The position numbers were made by a program, and so were the translations under genes. Below, piece by piece: positions 5,410 to 7,971 of a stretch of DNA of 7,971 bases (the stretch's first letter is position 1; each line of letters starts with the position of its first letter). This stretch comes from Gammaproteobacteria bacterium UBA4475. GTDB lineage: Bacteria; Pseudomonadota; Gammaproteobacteria; Pseudomonadales; Azotimanducaceae. Below the pieces are notes generated by a model. That model did not search any database and was not told where the DNA came from. It worked only from the letters and a program-made list of their open reading frames with translations. Where the stretch lies: NCBI GenBank assembly GCA_002389265.1, contig DGOD01000332.1:1-7971 (forward strand), read 5' to 3'.

Positions 5410-7544
5410 GTCTCTTCACTATAGCCTTGATCGGTAATCCTAATTGCGGCAAGACCACGCTGTTTAATAACCTCACCGGAGCCCATCAGAAGGTGGGAAA
5501 CTGGCCAGGCGTCACGGTTGAGAAAAAGTCTGGCACAATGATGCTGGGCGACCAGTCCGTTGAGATTGTCGACCTGCCGGGTATCTACTCGCTAGAGCAG
5601 GATTACCTTGGCCTAGATGAAATAATCGCAAGGGATTTTCTCCGCCAGGAGAGTTACGATCTCGTGATAAATATCATCGACGCGACGAATCTGGAGCGCA
5701 ATCTGGTGCTGACCCAGCAGGTGTTGGAGGCCAGCCAAAATGTTGTCGTTGCCTTGAATATGGTGGATGTCGCGCATCAGAATGGCGTTGAGATTGATGT
5801 TGTCGCCTTGTCCAAAAAATTAGGCGTGATGGTCGTGCCGATTGTTGCCTCTCGGGGTACTGGCGTCGATGGCCTAAAATTCTATATGCAGGAATCCCTG
5901 ACCGCCGGTAAAAAACCCGAGACTGAGCGTTCGGTAGAGGTCAGTCACGATACCGATGAAGCCACGGGTGATAAGCTGATTCGCCGTTACCACACGGCCA
6001 AGCGGCTGGTAGACGGGGTGATGCTGATGACGCCGGTGGAGCACTCGCTGACGGAACAGATCGACCGATGGGTCTTGAATCGCTGGCTGGGTATCCCGTT
6101 TTTCCTGTTTATGATGTACGCGATGTTTACCGTGGCCATCAGTTTTGGTGCCGTGTTTATCGACTTCTTTGATATTCTTTTTGGGGTGGTGTTTGTGGAT
6201 TCGAGCCGTTGGCTGCTGACCTGGTCAGGTTTTCCTGAATGGTTGGTGGTTCTGCTCGCCGATGGGCTCGGCAGCGGTATTCAGCTGGTCGCGACCTTCA
6301 TTCCCGTGATTGGGTTTTTGTTCCTGTGTCTGTCGATACTTGAGGATTCGGGCTATATGTCACGGGCTGCCTTTGTGGTTGATCGTCTGATGAGTAAGCT
6401 GGGCCTACCTGGCAATGCGTTTGTGCCGTTGATCGTTGGCTTTGGCTGTAATGTCCCGTCGGTGATGGCGGCTCGCACATTGGGTCGTGACAGTGATCGT
6501 TTGTTGACGATCGCCATGGCGCCCTTCATGTCTTGCGGTGCGCGGCTGACGGTTTATGCGTTATTCGCGGCCGCTTTTTTCCCGAATAATGGCCAGAACA
6601 TCGTCTTTTTGTTGTATCTGCTGGGTATTGGCATGGCGGTACTGACGGGTTGGGTGTTCCGCAAACAAATCTTCGCTGCAGAGATGACGCCCTCGTTTCA
6701 AGAAATGCCGGCCTACCATCTACCGGTGATACGTAATATTTTGCTAACCACCTGGTTCCGCTTACGGGCTTTCGTGTTCCGCGCCGGCAAGACCATCGTT
6801 CTGGTGGTCATCGCATTGAGCTTTCTCAACTCCATCGGCACTGATGGCAGCTTTGGTCATGCTAATACTGACAAGTCTGCCTTGTCCGTGGTTGGTAAGG
6901 CGATCACCCCGTTATTTGTTCCCATCGGTCTGAGTCGGGATAACTGGCCTGCCACTGTTGGTCTGTTCACCGGTCTGTTTGCGAAAGAGGCCGTCGTCGG
7001 GACGCTGGATGCGTTGTATAGCGGCTCGGAAATGATCGACTTGAATGCGCCGCCGGATATCAACGCGGCCGTTCAGGCCGCATTCATGTCTATCGTGACC
7101 AACGCCAGCGAATTGTTGGGTCACCTGGGTGATCCCCTGGGACTGGATATGGGCGATCTGGGCGACCAGGCAAAGATGGCCGAAGTTCAGGGTGTTAACA
7201 CCAGTACCTTGACGAATATGGCGAGTCTATTTGGAAGCCAATTAGCGGCGTTTTCTTATTTGGTGTTTATTTTATTGTATGCGCCTTGCGTTGCGGTTCT
7301 GGGCGCTATCGCCAAAGAAGCGGGCTGGCGTTGGATGGCGCTGGTGTTCTGTTGGAGCACGGGGCTTGCCTATGTGACCGCAAGCACGGTCTACCAACTG
7401 GGTAGCTTTAGCGCGCACCCGTTGTTTTCTGGACTTTGGTTGCTGGGGTGTGTGCTGGTGATGATTGTCGCCATTGGTTCTCTGAAACGCATTGGCCGGG
7501 GGGCTCTGCCTGCCAATCGAATCGCGGTGGTTCAACTCGGTTGA
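5406..7544 (+). CDS. feoB: Ferrous iron transport protein B, inner-membrane transporter
   Basis: FeoB brings ferrous iron across the inner membrane and carries an N-terminal G-protein domain. Visible are G1 GNPNCGKT (10-17), the GVT switch (35-37), G3 DLPG (56-59), G4 NMVD (118-121) and a G5-like VASRGTG (147-153). A helical spacer follows to about 225. The membrane part has the family signatures GFGCNVPSVMAAR (345-357, Cys348), MAPFMSCGARLTVY (371-384, Cys377) and, in the second Gate half, YAPCVAVLGAIAKE (625-638, Cys628). The total is 712 residues, somewhat shorter than the 773 of Escherichia coli. The protein ends soon after the last membrane helix, and no feoC follows. It starts within the feoA stop (ATGA), so FeoA and FeoB are made together under the Fur-controlled promoter. 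Confidence 0.97.
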   Translation: MSLFTIALIGNPNCGKTTLFNNLTGAHQKVGNWPGVTVEKKSGTMMLGDQSVEIVDLPGIYSLEQDYLGLDEIIARDFLRQESYDLVINIIDATNLERNLVLTQQVLEASQNVVVALNMVDVAHQNGVEIDVVALSKKLGVMVVPIVASRGTGVDGLKFYMQESLTAGKKPETERSVEVSHDTDEATGDKLIRRYHTAKRLVDGVMLMTPVEHSLTEQIDRWVLNRWLGIPFFLFMMYAMFTVAISFGAVFIDFFDILFGVVFVDSSRWLLTWSGFPEWLVVLLADGLGSGIQLVATFIPVIGFLFLCLSILEDSGYMSRAAFVVDRLMSKLGLPGNAFVPLIVGFGCNVPSVMAARTLGRDSDRLLTIAMAPFMSCGARLTVYALFAAAFFPNNGQNIVFLLYLLGIGMAVLTGWVFRKQIFAAEMTPSFQEMPAYHLPVIRNILLTTWFRLRAFVFRAGKTIVLVVIALSFLNSIGTDGSFGHANTDKSALSVVGKAITPLFVPIGLSRDNWPATVGLFTGLFAKEAVVGTLDALYSGSEMIDLNAPPDINAAVQAAFMSIVTNASELLGHLGDPLGLDMGDLGDQAKMAEVQGVNTSTLTNMASLFGSQLAAFSYLVFILLYAPCVAVLGAIAKEAGWRWMALVFCWSTGLAYVTASTVYQLGSFSAHPLFSGLWLLGCVLVMIVAIGSLKRIGRGALPANRIAVVQLG

Positions 7545-7580
7545 GTAGGAGTTTCTGGCGATAATGCCGTGCTTATTACG

Positions 7581-7663
7581 TAACGAGCATTGCTTAACGG
7601 GCATTGCTTAACGGGCATAGCTTAACGGGCATAGCTTAAAGCGCATCGCTCAAAGCGCTGGCT
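7581..7663. repeat. 14-bp tandem repeat array between feoB and an MFS gene
   Basis: Five full units with the pattern TAACGGGCATWGCT lie head to tail: 7581-7594, 7595-7608, 7609-7622, 7623-7636 and 7637-7650. A decayed sixth (CAAAGCGCTGGCT, 7651-7663) follows. Units three and four are identical; the outer ones diverge, most of all towards the MFS gene. The period is not a multiple of three and both neighbouring genes stop at or before the array, so it is non-coding apart from its last ~14 bases. No spacers occur, so it is not a CRISPR. It fills most of the 105-base gap between convergent genes; no clear terminator is seen elsewhere in this gap. Confidence 0.85.
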
Positions 7664-7971
7664 TTCTCAGCAGCGCCAGCATGACCCCTGATAACAGGTT
7701 AGCCGAGCCCACCATCAAGATGGCGCCGTCATAGTTGCCCATAATATCAAAATAGTATGACGTTGCCAGTGGCGCACCCGCCGTCAGCAAGATCGAGAAG
7801 GGCAGTGCGGCGCTGCGTACTGAACCTAAATAGCGGCGACCAAAAAAATTTGCCCAGATCACTTCCTGCAAAGGGATCATGCCGCCCCAGCCGAACCCCA
7901 GGACCACGAACCCGAAATAAATCCAGGCTAGCGACTGACCTTGAACTGCAAAAACAATGATAAACAAAGAG
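7650..7971 (-). CDS. MFS transporter, C-terminal part (gene continues beyond the window)
   Basis: This open frame runs in from the window edge without a start and ends at TGA (7652-7650), giving about 106 residues of a membrane protein. Hydrophobic segments are FIIVFAVQGQSLAWIYFGFVVLGFGWGG, a middle helix around FSILLTAGAPLATSYYF, and a last helix ILMVGSANLLSGVMLALL, followed by a short RKPAL tail. The Gly-rich helix followed by ANFFGRRYLGSVRSAALPF resembles the last helices of major facilitator proteins, in particular those related to oxalate/formate and monocarboxylate transporters. With the N-terminal half missing the substrate cannot be assigned. Transcription converges on feoB. The stop codon sits at the edge of the 14-bp repeat array, and the last coding bases look like a decayed repeat unit. 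Confidence 0.75.
   Translation of the reverse strand, partial: SLFIIVFAVQGQSLAWIYFGFVVLGFGWGGMIPLQEVIWANFFGRRYLGSVRSAALPFSILLTAGAPLATSYYFDIMGNYDGAILMVGSANLLSGVMLALLRKPAL

Noticed and set aside
7581..7663. CRISPR array
   Set aside because: The units are only 14 bases, abut without spacers, and no cas gene is present.
7657..7680. GCTGGC/GCCAGC stem as a terminator for feoB
   Set aside because: The arms are six bases with a 12-base loop, no U run follows, and it lies in the MFS coding sequence.

Overview
The window reads as chromosomal DNA of a gammaproteobacterium, probably a marine or environmental aerobe. This is inferred from four things: a YjiN-type DUF445 protein close to the Escherichia coli one, a feoA-feoB pair behind a classical Fur box, an acyl-CoA dehydrogenase plus APH-like kinase pair typical of lipid- and acid-degrading Proteobacteria, and moderate, even base composition. 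I see no insertion sequence, integrase, phage gene, CRISPR array, tRNA or rRNA, and no coding stretch with clearly foreign composition. The genus cannot be fixed from the sequence alone.

Layout. (1) Positions 58-2762, plus strand: a two-gene unit with a 2-base gap. It holds an acyl-CoA dehydrogenase and an APH-fold phosphotransferase with a DUF6285-like C-terminal domain. (2) Positions 2734-4029, minus strand: a DUF445/YjiN-like membrane protein, convergent with the kinase gene and overlapping its 3' end by 29 bases. (3) Positions 4030-4251: a divergent intergenic region with several dyad-symmetric motifs. (4) Positions 4252-5028, plus strand: a classical short-chain dehydrogenase/reductase (SDR), whose stop codon lies in a 12-bp tandem repeat that can fold into a hairpin. 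(5) Positions 5111-7544: a Fur-controlled ferrous iron uptake operon, feoA-feoB, coupled by ATGA. (6) Positions 7581-7663: a 14-bp tandem repeat array between convergent genes. (7) Positions 7650-7971, minus strand: the C-terminal part of an MFS transporter that runs off the window.

How the genes may work together. The dehydrogenase and kinase look like a split version of the eukaryotic ACAD10/ACAD11 arrangement and of the bacterial levulinate (Lva) logic. There, a kinase phosphorylates the hydroxyl of a 4-hydroxyacyl-CoA, and an acyl-CoA dehydrogenase-fold enzyme removes the phosphate so that beta-oxidation can proceed. The SDR could supply a keto/hydroxy interconversion, and the MFS protein could import an organic acid; both links are speculative. 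The feo operon is an independent iron-starvation unit.

The most interesting points are the kinase-DUF6285 fusion beside the dehydrogenase, the Fur box that overrides the longest feoA reading frame, and the two short tandem repeat arrays placed exactly at gene 3' ends. I did not find a convincingly new multi-gene system.
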